Source of the DNA: Timema cristinae
Lineage: Eukaryota; Arthropoda; Insecta; Phasmatodea; Timematidae
Reading direction: 5' to 3'
Length of the DNA stretch: 64,000 nucleotides
Assembly: GCA_039000515.1 (NCBI GenBank)
Contig: JBCFYV010002255.1
Span: 17,074,890-17,138,889 of the forward strand
Shown: piece after piece, positions 44,870 through 56,124 of the stretch
Layout of the letters: the number at the start of each line of letters is the position of its first letter
Numbering within the stretch: position 1 is the stretch's first letter
Translations under genes and position numbers: made by a program
The notes under the pieces: generated by a model
The model's input: the letters and a program-made list of their open reading frames with translations, nothing else
Told to the model about the DNA's origin: nothing
Databases searched by the model: none

Positions 44870-46890
44870 AAAATATTACTTAGCACACAAACTGAGTGCA
44901 CAAACGAACGCAATACATTAAAAAACCCATCATAATATTAGCTAAACAAAGTAATATGCATTTTTACAGAAACATTCTGGAGATAAAAGAGCATCACATT
45001 TCACCAAAGAGAATAAATTAAAGGATTTATTATGTTTCATAAACCTATCAATTATTGAGCGAGCATCATGATTTCACAAAGAGAATCACTGTCCCCAAAT
45101 TATGCCGTCAGAATCTGTTTATTTTAATTGTTATGTCGCTGATATGTAGGCGCTAATTTACACTGCAATGTTTAGCTAGAGTAAAACCCAAACGGTTGCA
45201 AGACATGATAATAAAACAATCTTTAGCTATATGTTCGCAATACTGATGAATTGCCTTTATTATAGAATTTAGTTTTTGTATTCGTTAGTTTTTAAAAATT
45301 TTTGTCTGCTTTTACATAGTTAAAAGTTCTCCGCCATGTCTAGAAGGATTTTATCTAAAAGTTTAATAATTTTGAGGTCCCTTAATTTCTCAGCACCTAA
45401 TTTTTTAATTACAAACTTTCCACCTTTTGTTGTTATGTAGGGTGGTCATTTTACCAAATCATAACATTAATTTTTCTTCCCATGACAAAAAGTAGATTCT
45501 CTAATAATTTTGGAGATGTGTAAAGTTACCTATTAAGATCTTATAAACCCATTATAAAATTTTAAGACTTATTGTGTTAACTTTTATGATTTATTATGGA
45601 CCAGATTTCAACGTAGAGCCACATCTATAATAGTGTTCTATATTAGTTATAATTATTAACTTTTAAGCTCTCCCATTTCCTGAGATTCAATTTTGAAATT
45701 ACATCTGTTCAGGCATCATTCGGTTATCCGGGAAGGTCAAATGATTTTAATGTAAAATTTACCCTTTATCCCCCCCATCCTCCAAAAAGTGTTTTTATAT
45801 TAGCTTTAGAAATTATGAGGATACCCACGATCTCAATTTTTTGCTCTTTCATTTATAAATGTCAGGAATGTTAGAACTTTATGGCTGTTTGAGGTGGTCC
45901 TTATATATCTTTAACAAATGGAAATCTTCCATAATTGTGAGCAGTAGTTTGTTCTTTTAATTTGGGAATTTTTAAAAATTCCAGTTCCCCAGACCCCTTT
46001 TATAAATATCAAATATTTAAAATGTTTTTGATTATTTGGTTACACTACTGACCAATAGTTTTCTACTTCACCTATTTTTTATTTTTTAACTTATTCATCA
46101 CAATCCTTTTCTATTTCCTGGAGTCACAATAAAATTTAAAAAATTTCAGATTTTTATAAATTTTTGGAGTGATCCTGCTTGCAAAATTTGGGTTTTAATA
46201 CCACACAGGGTTTTATTTATTAGTTTTATAATATTAAAACGGCCCTCTTTCCCCCCATTTATCTAACTCCCAAAAGAATTGTGAAATTTTTAGATTTATT
46301 TGGCTAAAACAGTTGTAGGCCTACATCTACCTTCCTGCAAAATTCAAATTTTCCATAACCGTTAAAAATATATAGCCCCCTCTTGGCCTATTTCCTGGAG
46401 CCCTATTTTTTTTTAACTTGTATGATTATTTGGAGTGATATCTTACCTTCCTGCCAAACTTCAATTTCCTGCAATACCGGCAAGTAATTTTTTCTATTAG
46501 TTTAGTAAATTTTTAATCTCAATCACCTTTTTCTATAACTCACTTTCAGATATTTTAAGATTTATTTTCTTATCTGGATTTTTCTCTCTGCCAGCCAGTT
46601 TTTAATTTTATTCATCTCTAATTTCCTAACTAACAATTATGATTTAAAAAAATAATAAATTGTCAGAGTTTTATTTGTATTCGGAGTTCCCACAGTATTT
46701 TATTTTCCTAAGGAGGGGACGCAGTTCCGAAGAATTTCAACAAACGGATACTAGCCACGCTAGTTTTTGGGAGAGTTGTGAAAATCCGGGTTTAATAAAA
46801 ATAAGGTAAGAACGTCGTAACTCGATTCTTTTTTTTCTTCCATTCTTCCCCACTCCGGTCAATCCTCCGTTTCATTTTTATCTCTCTAAA
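44870..46890. other. T-rich degenerate quasi-repeat region
   Basis: From about 45270 to 46600 short phrases recur irregularly (TTTCCTGGAG at about 46114, 46390; TTTGGAGTGAT at about 46164, 46430; TTCCTGCAAAATTC / TTCCTGCCAAACTTC; TTCCATAA). It looks like an old tandem array, rich in T on the plus strand. No coding. Confidence 0.35.
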
Positions 46891-46912
46891 TCTTCTTGTT
46901 CCGTTCAGGAGT

Positions 46913-47021
46913 GACAAGAGAATTCAATCGAGTGGCAGACGGGAGAGTTCTCATCCAACTATCTGTAGACAACCAAGGACTAAGAGTTATCCCGTCAGCC
47001 TGTTTCTGTCTTTACGTGGAG
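46913..47021 (+). other. Possible exon-like stretch (weak)
   Basis: A pyrimidine-rich tract (TCTTTTTTTTCTTCC, CTTCTTGTTCCGTTCAG) ends in AG at about 46911. A more GC-rich open frame of about 36 codons (GVTREFNRVADGRVLIQLSV...) follows up to the transposon end at 47022. There is no donor and no recognised motif. Confidence 0.25.
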
Positions 47022-47106
47022 CAGTGTTTCTTAAACTGTGCTACGAGTACCATTAGGGGTGCACAAATAATTTCAGAGGGCTACACGACGTAACCTAGAG
47101 TTTAAC
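47022..47106 (+). mobile_element. hAT-like left end
   Basis: CAGTGTTTCTTAAACTGTGC then TACGAGTACCATTAGGGGTGC is a typical hAT-type end (compare element J). MITE F follows and no right end was found. Confidence 0.4.
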
Positions 47107-47344
47107 TACACTAGCCCCATGGCTTCTTTGGTGCTGACTGACAGCTCACAACTGACAGATAACAGCTTTGAGAAGTAACTAAACCAAATTATGTATCCCT
47201 ACGCCGAACCATCAGATCTGAAAAAACATGTGTTTAGCAGCTTCACTTCTGACAGCCAAAATTTTGGTATATACCTAAATGTTGACTGTCAGAAGTCAGC
47301 TTTTAGCTGTCAGTCAGCACCAAAGAAGCCACGGGGCTACTGTA
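47107..47344 (+). mobile_element. MITE F, copy 9
   Basis: TACACTAGCCCCATGG and CCACGGGGCTACTGTA ends. The internal segment is on the plus strand. Confidence 0.85.
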
Positions 47345-47396
47345 ATCATATTTTTTTTATCAACGTAGAAGTGATAAACCAATTTATATTTATTTT

Positions 47397-47640
47397 GCAC
47401 CACGTCTTACTACCCGTTCGGGTTGTACGTTTAATACTATTACACTTATGGGTTAGGGATTAGGAAGGATTGATTTATAGGAAATGAACCCGAATTTGCC
47501 TGGAGGGAGAGTGTAAAACCATTTAGAAAAAAACCACCCTCAGTGCACCCAACCAGAATCTAACCTCAATATCCCCATCTTTGGCAATTTAGTTCTATAC
47601 GAGATTAGAGCGTTAGACCACGCATCAAAGTAGGTGATAA
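47397..47640 (-). repeat. SINE B copy
   Basis: Tail complement CACCACGTCTTACTACCCG at the left, GAACCCGAATTTGCCTGGAGG in the body, head complement TTAGACCACGCATCAAAGTAGG at the right. Confidence 0.8.
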
Positions 47641-47754
47641 GCCAATTAACTTAGATTTTGTCGTGATGATTTTTATAAACCATTCTTTCCCTTTATCACT
47701 AGTTTGTTTAACATTTTTATTAAACTTTTAAACGGTCGTTTATATACACTGATT

Positions 47755-47900
47755 TTGGTAGGGAGCCAGTTTTGGGAGACCTTCTTTTGTACCAGTATCC
47801 TAATGTATAGCTGTATTTTGGTAGGATTATGGTACAAAGTAAGGCCTTCGAGAACAGACTTCCTACCAAAATAATGGTACAGCCTACTTTAAAATATACC
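47755..47900. repeat. Dispersed repeat L, copy 2
   Basis: GAGCCAGTTTTGGGAGACC, TTTTGTACCAGTATCC, AATGTATAGCTG, GTAGGATTATGG match 13430-13560. Confidence 0.5.
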
Positions 47901-48171
47901 AGGTATTCCTGCCCCCTCTCTCCACCCTTTGTTTACGAGGATCTGTAAGAGGCACACCCCATCCACCCTAAATGGTAGTAGTCCTACCTTAACAGACTAT
48001 ACTATGGCCTTAAGTTGAAAAACCACGTAAGTTGAATGGTGCTTTAATTCGAAATGTTTTTTAAAATTTAATTAATTTTTCTGACCAAATAGTAGTCGGG
48101 GTCTTAATAATGGTCGTTATGACTTAAGGTGGGCGTTTAGGGAACGTTATTTAAGGGCAGTATTTTTAGAG

Positions 48172-48420
48172 TTTTTATAGCATTTTTTGGGTCAAAATAA
48201 GTAAAATATTTCTCCAGTAGAAACATAGAATTTAATTTTCTTCCTAATGTGACACCAAAAGTTGTTGAATATATCAATTTCTCTAGCACCACTTCTTACT
48301 ACCCGTTTGGGTTATACAATTATGCACTTATTACGCTAATGATTTTAGGAATGTGAGAGGAGAGTGGAAAACCATTTTAGAAAAACCACCGTCAGTACAA
48401 TCAAACTAGACTTATTTAAA
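48172..48420. repeat. Partial MITE P followed by partial SINE B (minus)
   Basis: TTTTTATAGCATTTTTTGGGTC, CAGTAGAAACATAGAATTTAATTTTC and AAAAGTTGTTGAATAT match MITE P up to about 48275. From 48287 AGCACCACTTCTTACTACCCG begins a minus-strand SINE B that stops near 48410. Confidence 0.6.
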
Positions 48421-49312
48421 AATCTATTTTTCAATGCGATATTTTGGATGTAATTTATTTGATTTATTTTAAATCTACTGTAGACTATAAAATATGTATG
48501 ATTTACATTATTTACCAACAACCTTTGGGTGCAAAATTGAATATAAATTATATATAAGGGTACGCGAATAAATAACGGTTGAATACACCTGGAGTAAATC
48601 ACCGGTGACAAATATGTTAAGGTTCGAATCTTGGTCGGTTACACCCAAAAAATTTCCAAGAAAATACAGGTGTATTCCCTATAAGTTACTTTTTTCAGTA
48701 ATACTGTATACCTTTTATCTAGAGCAGTTGTATCCATAGTTTCAAATGTAATATATATATTTCATAATGTTGTTTTAGGTTTTGCAAGTTTTGGTGCAGA
48801 TGCGAATGATTGAATCAATATGAGGAAATAATACATGAGACCGGTTGAGAAAAGAACGAGGTCAGAACTGCAGCAGAACTACCGTGGGTGAGAGAGAAAA
48901 AACTATCAAACCCGATATATAAAAAAATGTCCGGAACGGCTACCACACAATGGAGGAGGCGGTGAGTGACCAAACTCTCCTCAAAGCCATTATCTCTCCC
49001 CCCCCTCCCTCTCTCTCTCTCCATACACATGACCATCCAGGGCCCTATTACACTAGCTCATCGTGACGCGCGCGACAAATACCAGCCGTGGGAACACTCA
49101 AAGTAACGGCAGGTCTTGTGTTTTATTCGATCGGTTTTATCTACTACGCACGTACGAACGCAAACCGGACCGTTCCAATCGCCCGTTACATTCAGTTTCT
49201 GGTTGACCGGACCGTCACGATGGGAGCGCTACTCATTAAATACATAATTAAAAAAAATAGTACGATACATCGAACATGCTTTCTCGCTCCTTCAGCTAAA
49301 TTAGATAACCGG
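48421..49312. other. Spacer with a GC-rich patch
   Basis: A CT run at about 49000-49020, then GGGCCCTATTACAC followed by a CpG-rich block (49040-49240) containing GACGCGCGCGACAAATACCAG, CCGGACCGTTCC and GGACCGTCACG. The open frame there is probably incidental. A DNA-transposon origin is possible (starts with GGCCCTATTACAC) but no matching right end was found. Confidence 0.35.
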
Positions 49313-49598
49313 CCCCATGGTGTAGTGGTCAATGTACATGATTACGAGCCTAAGGGTCTTGGATTCGACTCCCAGCTGGTACCTGGGGTATTCTTCTCGA
49401 AAGGAAAACTATCCCAACAGTCACCAGGATTTAGTTAATTAGGCTTAAGTTAGGTTTAAGTGTTTCCACTGGTTACACACCCCCATACTCATTATCACTA
49501 TCATCATCATCTCACCGGAATATGGGAACAGCCTCCACGGAAAGGATGTACGATTAGTAGTCTACATTCGGGCGTCCCCTGAGCAACGGTACATTAAT
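49313..49598 (+). repeat. SINE D, copy 2
   Basis: CCGGCCCCATGGTGTAGTGG head, B-box TGGATTCGACTCCC, then TTAATTAGGCTTAAGTTAGG, GTTTCCACTGGTTACAC and GGGCGTCCCCTGAGCAACGG. Best full-length copy of D. Confidence 0.8.
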
Positions 49599-50000
49599 AA
49601 TGGCTAATCTTTACACTACTGGGCCACCTACGACCTTTCCCAGAAATATTGGTAGGTCCTTTAGCCCTCGCTCATAGAAATTCTCGTGTACAATGTTGAC
49701 ATTAAAATCGTACATGTTTAACAGTTATGTTATTTTAGCTTATTTTTAAATAATATGAAATATTTGAAAAATTTATGTTTATCGTGACCGAGTCTCGATT
49801 CCAACCGGAAACCTTTTTTTTTTACTTTCTTTGATCTTCCTGCACTCATGCCCCAATCAAAATAATAATAAATCATATTTAAAACAAATTATTTCAAAAT
49901 TACATCTGAAGATAAGATATATCTAAAGAACGAACACCTTTATAAACTACAAAAAAAGAAAAAAGAGGGTGAAAACAAGGTTATCCGACATACAGTAAGA

Positions 50001-50250
50001 TACAGTAAGTATCCCCATGACTTCTTTAGTGCTGACTGACAAATCACAGCTGACTTCTGACAGTCAACATTTAGCTATATACCTAAATTTTGACTGTAAG
50101 AAGTGACAGCTGCTAAACAAATATTTTTGCAGGTCATTTGGTTCGGCGTAGGGATACATAATTTGGTCTGGTAAGTTTTCAAAGCCATCAGCTGTCAGCT
50201 GTGAGCTGTGAGCTGTCAGTCAGCACCAAAAAAGCCATGGGGCTACTGTA
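50001..50250 (-). mobile_element. MITE F, copy 10
   Basis: TACAGTAAGTATCCCCATG and CATGGGGCTACTGTA ends. CAGCTGTGAGCTGTGAGCTGTCAG near the right shows a small tandem expansion of the arm motif. TACAGTAAGA is also duplicated just outside on the left. Confidence 0.85.
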
Positions 50251-50539
50251 GTTAAGAAAGCCTTTTCTCAAATAATGGGGACCAATTCAACCTTAGAATA
50301 AAACACAAATCTTATTCACTTCCAAGACATACACCAATAAAATAAATCCACGTTCGAACATTTCCTAGGTTTATTTTTTTATTTTACTCGCTTGCGAATC
50401 CTTCGTTTTCCCCTTATACGGCAGTTAAAGAGTCAATCCGAGTTTGTTTATATGTTTAATCAAATAAATGAAACGGAAATATAAAAAAAAGAGATAGAAC
50501 ATGAGAAAGAGGAGTTGGTTGGTGAGAGAGGGGGGTGGG

Positions 50540-50800
50540 AGGGGGATTTGGGAAGAAGAGAGGAAGCGTAAGTAACGTGAACAGTGATTGGTCTACTGGA
50601 GCCAATGATCGGTGACGTATTAAACGTGCATGACCCCACGTCGGGGGAAAAAAAAAAACTAGATCTATCTCTTGTCTCTTTCTACACTCTCCCCCAATCA
50701 ACTTCCCCCTCTAGGGGGATGAGCACAAATATCCCCAACGCGCACGCGCGGACGGATTTCCTGATTCCACTTCTCTTTTGTCCATGATCATGTAACTAGA
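50540..50800. promoter_or_regulatory. Promoter-like segment
   Basis: GC-richer than the flanks, with GTGATTGGTC and GAGCCAATGA (CCAAT boxes in opposite orientation 18 bp apart), GGTGACGTA (CRE-like), ACGTGCATGA, and CGCGCACGCGCGGA (NRF-1-like). No adjacent exon was recognised. Direction is unknown. Confidence 0.35.
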
Positions 50801-50999
50801 ACAATAGTCTTCATAGGGAAAAGGATAACAATACTCGTTACTAACGCATATTATGTAAATTGACAGACAGGAAGAATTTTTTTTTATCTTTTTTTAGCTA
50901 ATAATGTCCAAATTATCCAATTTATAACAGCCAATGTTTGATTTGTATAGACGTTCTTGATCAGATATTCGCAGATTTTTAGCATGTCACAAATCCACT

Positions 51000-51246
51000 T
51001 CGGTGACCACACGGTCTAAAACGTCATTCTCACAATATACTAGAGACTGACGATTACGTGGAGATTGGGGTTTAAATCCCAGTCGGGAAGAACGGGTGGT
51101 TATTTTTTTTTACCAATGTTCCCTCCCCCCCTCTCTTGATCCAGGCAACTGCTGGTACACTTACTCTAAATTCAACCTCCTTCATCATTAACGCATTAGT
51201 GTGTTTGTACACAGGCTTTATAACCCGAACGGGAACGGTGGTGTGT
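51000..51246 (+). repeat. SINE B copy
   Basis: CCACTTCGGTGACCACACGG head, B-box GGTTTAAATCCC, body CCCTCTCTTGATCCAGG, tail TATAACCCGAACGGGAACGGTGGTGTG (partly lost). Confidence 0.8.
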
Positions 51247-51254
51247 TAAATACC

Positions 51255-51660
51255 CTGTATACACCCTGATGAGATTGGAGCCTCAGCCTCCCTATGAACG
51301 ACATACCGGACTAGATGAGTCTGATGTTTAGCGTACGTGCTCACTGATATGTTATTATTATTATTATTACCACCGCGTCTTACTACCCGTTCGGGTTATA
51401 CGCACTTACGCTAATGTGTAATGGTAGGGTGATTGTGAATGAAATGGAGGACCTACAGTTTAACGTGGAATCCGAACCACGGTGGAGGCCTGGCATTCCA
51501 CACATTCACAAGATGTCTTGTCAAGAGGTAGAAGAAGGGTTTGGAATTCAGATAAATTTGTGCCGGGACCGAGGATTGAACCCCGGCCGCAAGCACAGAA
51601 GTCTGACACCTTACCCCCTAGACCACCAGGTCACCCTCACTGATATGCACAGCGGCTAGT
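51255..51660 (-). repeat. tRNA-related fragment (E2 type), split by SINE C
   Basis: TAGCGTACGTGCTCACTGATATG parallels TAACCCACGTGCTCACCGATAAG at 43630. It continues after SINE C with CACAGCGGCTAG. Confidence 0.45.
51352..51635 (-). repeat. SINE C, with 12-bp duplication
   Basis: Full-length minus copy. CTCACTGATATG flanks it at 51340-51351 and 51636-51647, inside the E2-type fragment. Confidence 0.93.
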
Positions 51661-51809
51661 ACAATCCGGGTTGTTTCACTCGTTAGAACTATTAGAGGAG
51701 GTACCACATAGCAGGAGCTACTTGCTCAGCGTTCATTGAGTCACTGACAGTTGGCAGCGAATGCCCACCATTGGTTGGTTTAGGTTTCACTCAGGCCGCT
51801 ACTGCGCGG

Positions 51810-52210
51810 ATACCATTACCATATATACTATTATGTCTCCATTCGCTAAACCATATATTCTGCAAGACCATGATGACCAGGCGGTCTAGGGGTAAGGTGT
51901 CAGACTTGAGTGCTGGAGGTTCGGGTTCAATCCTCGGTCCCGGTACGGATTTATTTCATTGCCAAACCCTTCCTTCACCTCTGACAAGACGTGTATTAAT
52001 CACAACCGTGAATGTGTGGAATACCAGGCCTCCAACGTGGTTCGGATCCCACGTTAAACTGTAGGTCCTCCATTTCATCTCACAATCACCCTACCATTAC
52101 ACATTAGCGTAAGTGCGTATAGCCGGAACGGGTAGTAAGACTAGGTGCAAATAATAATAATAGTAGTAGTAATGCAAGACCATATGGTAAGCTGCTGTCA
52201 TATTTGGCAA
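51810..52210 (+). mobile_element. MITE F internal remnant, split by SINE C
   Basis: TATACTATTATGTCTCCATTCGCTAAACCATAT-ATTCTGCAAGACC, continuing after SINE C with ATATGGTAAGCTGCTGTCATA, matches the plus-oriented F interior in decayed form. The termini are gone. Confidence 0.4.
51872..52172 (+). repeat. SINE C, nested
   Basis: Complete copy. The 11-bp duplication TGCAAGACCAT lies at 51861-51871 and 52173-52183. Tail run TAATAATAATAGTAGTAG. Confidence 0.92.
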
Positions 52211-52329
52211 TCAAAAAATTTACAAAAAAAAAACTCTTTTCTTTCTTTATATTGAAAGATAACACCTGGACATGGGAATTTAACCCGGGACCTTTGGCTT
52301 AGTACGACAACGCAATAACCACGATATAT

Positions 52330-52550
52330 CCAGGAATCATCCTTTACTTATATTTTTATGGCAGAGTCTGTGATGGACGTGCGGAAATCGTCAGCCCTGA
52401 ATATGGATGATCCCTAACCATCCAGATCCTGGTGAATGTTGGTATGGATCTCCTTTTGAGAAAACCACCCATGAGACCAGCTGGGAATCGAATCCAGGTT
52501 GGAGGACAAGAGCATTGACCACTACATTATGGGGCTAGTTTCAATCATGC
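52330..52550 (-). repeat. SINE D-related, diverged
   Basis: The minus strand begins AACTAGCCCCATAATGTAGTGG with B-box TGGATTCGATTCCC and keeps TTTCTCAAAAGGAG, but lacks the D end. It may be a subfamily. Confidence 0.55.
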
Positions 52551-52879
52551 TTAAAAGTACATCCTCCACTAGCTCAAGGGCTCAAGTGTTTGTTGATACA
52601 CGTCTGTTGAAGTAATCAAATGGGTTTACAAATAACACGTCTCTTGAAGTTGACAAATTGGTGTCATTCTAAATACGCTTGTTGAATTGGTCAACTTTAT
52701 CAGTTTTCATGTATGTGTATGAGTGGGTACGACAAAATAATATTTTGATGGGTTAAAAAGTGTTTATTTACGCGGGGATGTTGAACACAGAGAGCTAAAC
52801 AAACTATTGCTAGGTCCGGAGTTCATAGAAAAAATGACTATATTTGAATTCTATATTCTAATTTTAAGGTAACTAGCTT

Positions 52880-53108
52880 CTATGTCCCCATGTTCTCGGA
52901 CACTACTCTTGCAGTAGACTAAACCGCTGATGACGGAGAGATCGAGGTTCGAATCTCGGCCGGGTGTACCAGGGTGATTTTTCCAAAATGGGTTTTTACT
53001 GTCCCTTCATACAAATGCGGGTACACTTTCTATAAATAAAACCTTACTAATACCTAAATACAATTAGCGTAATTAGTACCGAACGGGTAGTAAACGTGAT
53101 GCTAAAAC
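52880..53108 (+). repeat. SINE B copy, head decayed
   Basis: TCTTGCAGTAGACTAAACCGC, GAGGTTCGAATCTCGGCCGG, body, and shortened tail GTACCGAACGGGTAGTAAACG. Confidence 0.8.
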
Positions 53109-53319
53109 AATAATTTAAAATGAACACTCAAATCAAAATGTCCCCTGTATTTAAAAAGAGGAAACAACCCGCATAACACAACTGTATAAAGTATTGCGGA
53201 ATATTTATCTCGAGGCGACAATGGTTGAAATTATTCAAAACATGGAAACTTCTAGGTTTATTTTCTATGACATTGACAAGGTTTTTAATACTATTTTAGT
53301 GTTTAATTATTTTGGGGAG

Positions 53320-53438
53320 GTGACCTGGTGGTCAAGGGGTAATGTGTCAAACATTTAAGCTAGGGGTCCGGGGTTCCTTCCTCGGTCTCGGCAAAGATTT
53401 ATCTGATTGCCAAACCCTTCCTTCACCTCTGACAAAAC
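53320..53438 (+). repeat. SINE C, 3'-truncated
   Basis: GGTGACCTGGTGGTCAAGGGG head to TCCTTCACCTCTGACAAAAC, then breaks. A minus SINE E remnant follows (53480-53560). Confidence 0.8.
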
Positions 53439-53737
53439 ACCCAGATCCCTCTTGAACTTGATTTATGACTAATTATTAAAAATATATTTTTCGGCCATAC
53501 AGTGAATCAATCCCGGGAACTTCAAGACACATTACTGACTGGGCTAAGGCGTTAAACCTAAAAAAAATTGTATTTTGTTTGCATCATTTGTATAAATGAA
53601 AGAGGGTATCCTATCCAATAAGGTTGCAAGGTAAATCACTAAGACGTGTTGCAGACGTTTAGAAATTTCGCATTATTTTAGAAGTTGTTTAATATTTTAA
53701 AATATTGTTTTCAACAAAAGTCGGCGAAGATTTTAAA

Positions 53738-53744
53738 AGATTTC

Positions 53745-53781
<37 letters not shown>

Positions 53782-54115
53782 GAACTGTTTCCAGTTTGTG
53801 GCCAGGTCCGTTTAGTTAAATTCCTCCGTCTCCCCATATCCTTCCATCATTCTTCCTCCTGAACTTTCTTCCAATCTCCTCTCCCTTGTATCTGTTCCTT
53901 CCATCTCTTCCTTGGCCTCCCTTGCGGCTTCTGTCCTACATATTTCATATCCATTAATCTTCTTGGAATCCACTCCTTCTCCATCCTTATTAAGTGTCCA
54001 TAGCATCTCATCCTAGCTTCCTCAACTATCTCATATAACCCGTGGACACCAACTCTCGACCTTACATCTTCAGTCCTAATCCTATCTCTTCTGGTGATAG
54101 CTAGCATCATTCACA
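53738..54115 (-). pseudogene. Non-LTR retrotransposon 3' end, RT C-terminal region
   Basis: The minus strand reads MMLAITRRDRIRTEDVRSRV, then RMRCYGHLIRMEKE, GQKPQGRPRKRWKEQ, a stop, and RRNLTKRTWPQTGNSS before the end. These correspond to VTRRDRIRNEDIR, RWFGHVxRM and GRPRxRWxDQ of retrotransposon ORF2 proteins. Only one stop and no clear shift break the 110-codon piece, so it is younger than the others. The 3' tail is a (ATG)n run (53744-53781 on plus as TCA). Confidence 0.85.
53744..53781. repeat. (TCA)n microsatellite
   Basis: Twelve TCA units forming the 3' tail of the retrotransposon remnant. Confidence 0.97.
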
Positions 54116-55005
54116 AAAACTTCATACCTATGGCCTTTACTGACTTATTAAAAAGTTTAAATTTTGGGTTTAAATTTTAAAAAAAACACATCAACGACGC
54201 TTTACGTTAAAATTTGTAGATTTAAGATCTAGCCCTCCTTTATTAAATAAAGTCCTGTTGTGATAGGGTCACAACAGAAGATTTCAAAATAATATGGGAT
54301 TGCTTTATAGGATTTTATGTAAGTTAACACATATTATTTTAAAAGGAATCTAAACTTTTTAACTGGTCAAAAGCTTATGCCTACATTTTAGTGAAAACAA
54401 TATTAAAGAATATCAACACACCATAAATAAAATGGGAATTCTAAACGTCTGAAAAGCTTATCTGTGCTCAACCATGCAGCAACTTTTAACTAGCCGACAT
54501 TTCTGGTTATATTTCAGTGAACTACGAAAAACAAAGCGCAACGTAGGCGCAAAGAAGAATATTTAATTAACGTTATTTTTTAAAAAGCTAATTTGAATAG
54601 TGAAATCCTTAATATTTCAGTAAATAATAATTTACCATTCTTTTTTTTATGCAATACATTTTAACAGATAAGGTATTTAGTGGTTTTATCCATGGTAAAG
54701 GAATAATAGGTGTAGTTTTATAGGAACTGCACCAACATTTGCGTGAAGACAGAGGAAAGGAAAACCACAGCGAAAAGAAGTAGTGACACAATCCCTTAGT
54801 AGACCTGGCCAAGACTCAATCCTCGAACTCCCTATTATAAAAAATCTTGACTATTGTGAGCCTAACGTCTTATACACTGTTGCAACCAATGTAGATCTTT
54901 ACAAGTCCAAATTGATTGTGAGTTTTGTGTTAATTTTAAAAATTTTGAGCCAAAATTTGAAACTAACACAATATACTGCTTTAGGTTCCTTGAACGTTAA
55001 TTAAC
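54116..55005. other. Spacer with SINE-like remnants
   Basis: 54705-54860 resembles a minus SINE B body (ACATTTGCGTGAAGACAGAGG, GGAAAACCAC, AAGACTCAATCCTCG) in decayed form. Otherwise AT-rich. Confidence 0.35.
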
Positions 55006-55009
55006 ATAC

Positions 55010-55205
55010 CTGCACTGGTGAACACGTGAACAAAGGCGTCAGACTCTTCTTGTCTGATTTTTCCATAACGGAGAAGTCAACGTTCATATCCCGGCTGGGT
55101 GCACTGAGAGGGGTTGCCATTAATGATTTACCACTCTCCCTCCATGCAATTACGAGTACATTTATTATAAAATTCCAAATTACTTTGATTCCTACCAAAT
55201 TAAAG
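55010..55205 (+). repeat. SINE B, decayed
   Basis: CACTCTCCCTCCATGCAATTACG and GTGCACTGAGAGGGG match the B body. The head (GGAGAAGTCAACGTTCATATCCC) is degenerate. Confidence 0.55.
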
Positions 55206-55228
55206 TAAATAACATTGTTTTTTTATCT

Positions 55229-55352
55229 GAGATATTTAACGTGCGCTTTCTGAACTGACTGATTATATGAACACATGACTTATTAACTAATTTAAATCTA
55301 GAACGAACACAAAACCCAGCCCCCGGCCGGTAATATATCACTGTGAAAGGAA
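55229..55352 (-). repeat. SINE E, 3' part
   Basis: TGAGATATTTAACGTGCGC, CTGATTATATGAACACATGAC, CCCAGCCCCCGGCCGGTAAT, CACTGTGAAAGG align with 2325-2450. The tRNA-like head is absent. Confidence 0.65.
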
Positions 55353-55998
55353 GAAGATCAGGGAAAAGTATTAACATATCTCTTGATTCTTCTTTAGTAA
55401 AACAAATTGTGGTAGAATCCTGAAAATAAGAAACCGTAACCAGACGTTGCCAAGAAAGTTTTTTGGGTGTGATTTCTAATTTCACGCAAGCGTCGTTTTA
55501 GCGTCGAGACGTTTCAGATACACAGATTGTAAATCACAAAAAAAAAAAAAAATCTTCTCCAAGCACTAGATTTTTTGTTCTCTTATTTAAAATAAAACTG
55601 TTAAAAAAAAAGTAGAACTATTACAATTTGCCACGAAATTTCTCATCTTTCATTGAAATTAATGTAATAAATAAACTTTCATGTTATAATAATTTTTATT
55701 CATAATAAAATATAAGATTACACAATTTAAAATTAAAATGTAGACTCTATAAAGGGAAATATTTTTAGTGGTATTTAAAGTTCATTTTATAAAGATTTTT
55801 TTTGTAAAAAAAAATTGGATTAATTCTATAGCAGACACGAAGAACACACCCTTAGCTGTCAATCCACTCCTATGATATGATAATTTCAAATTTAATCAAT
55901 GATAAGTTTTTAAACTTTAGGAATCGAGCCCGGAAAATTTAACTTGGTAGATGAACTTGCTACTGAGTAGGTAGGAGGGAGGAGGGGGAAGGGGAAAG

Positions 55999-56120
55999 TA
56001 CACTCCGTTTACCCTGAAAGGTAGCAGTATTTCCGTGATGGCTTACATTATGACCCTACCTTTTAAGCTATGCCATAACGGAAACTTTCACGGTACTTTT
56101 CACGGTAAACAGAGGGTACC
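55999..56120. mobile_element. MITE O, 122 bp
   Basis: GTACACTCCGTTTACCCTGAAA at the left and the inverse TTTCACGGTAAACAGAGGGTAC at the right. Inner arms TATTTCCGT / ACGGAAAC pair too. One-sided copies occur at 24748 and 40915. It is followed by a SINE tail remnant (CATCAAGACTTACTTTCCG). Confidence 0.7.
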
Positions 56121-56124
56121 TACA

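Noticed and set aside
49088..49438. A 116-codon plus-strand gene
   Set aside because: The second half is the head of SINE D, the first half a CpG-rich patch with no splice signals.
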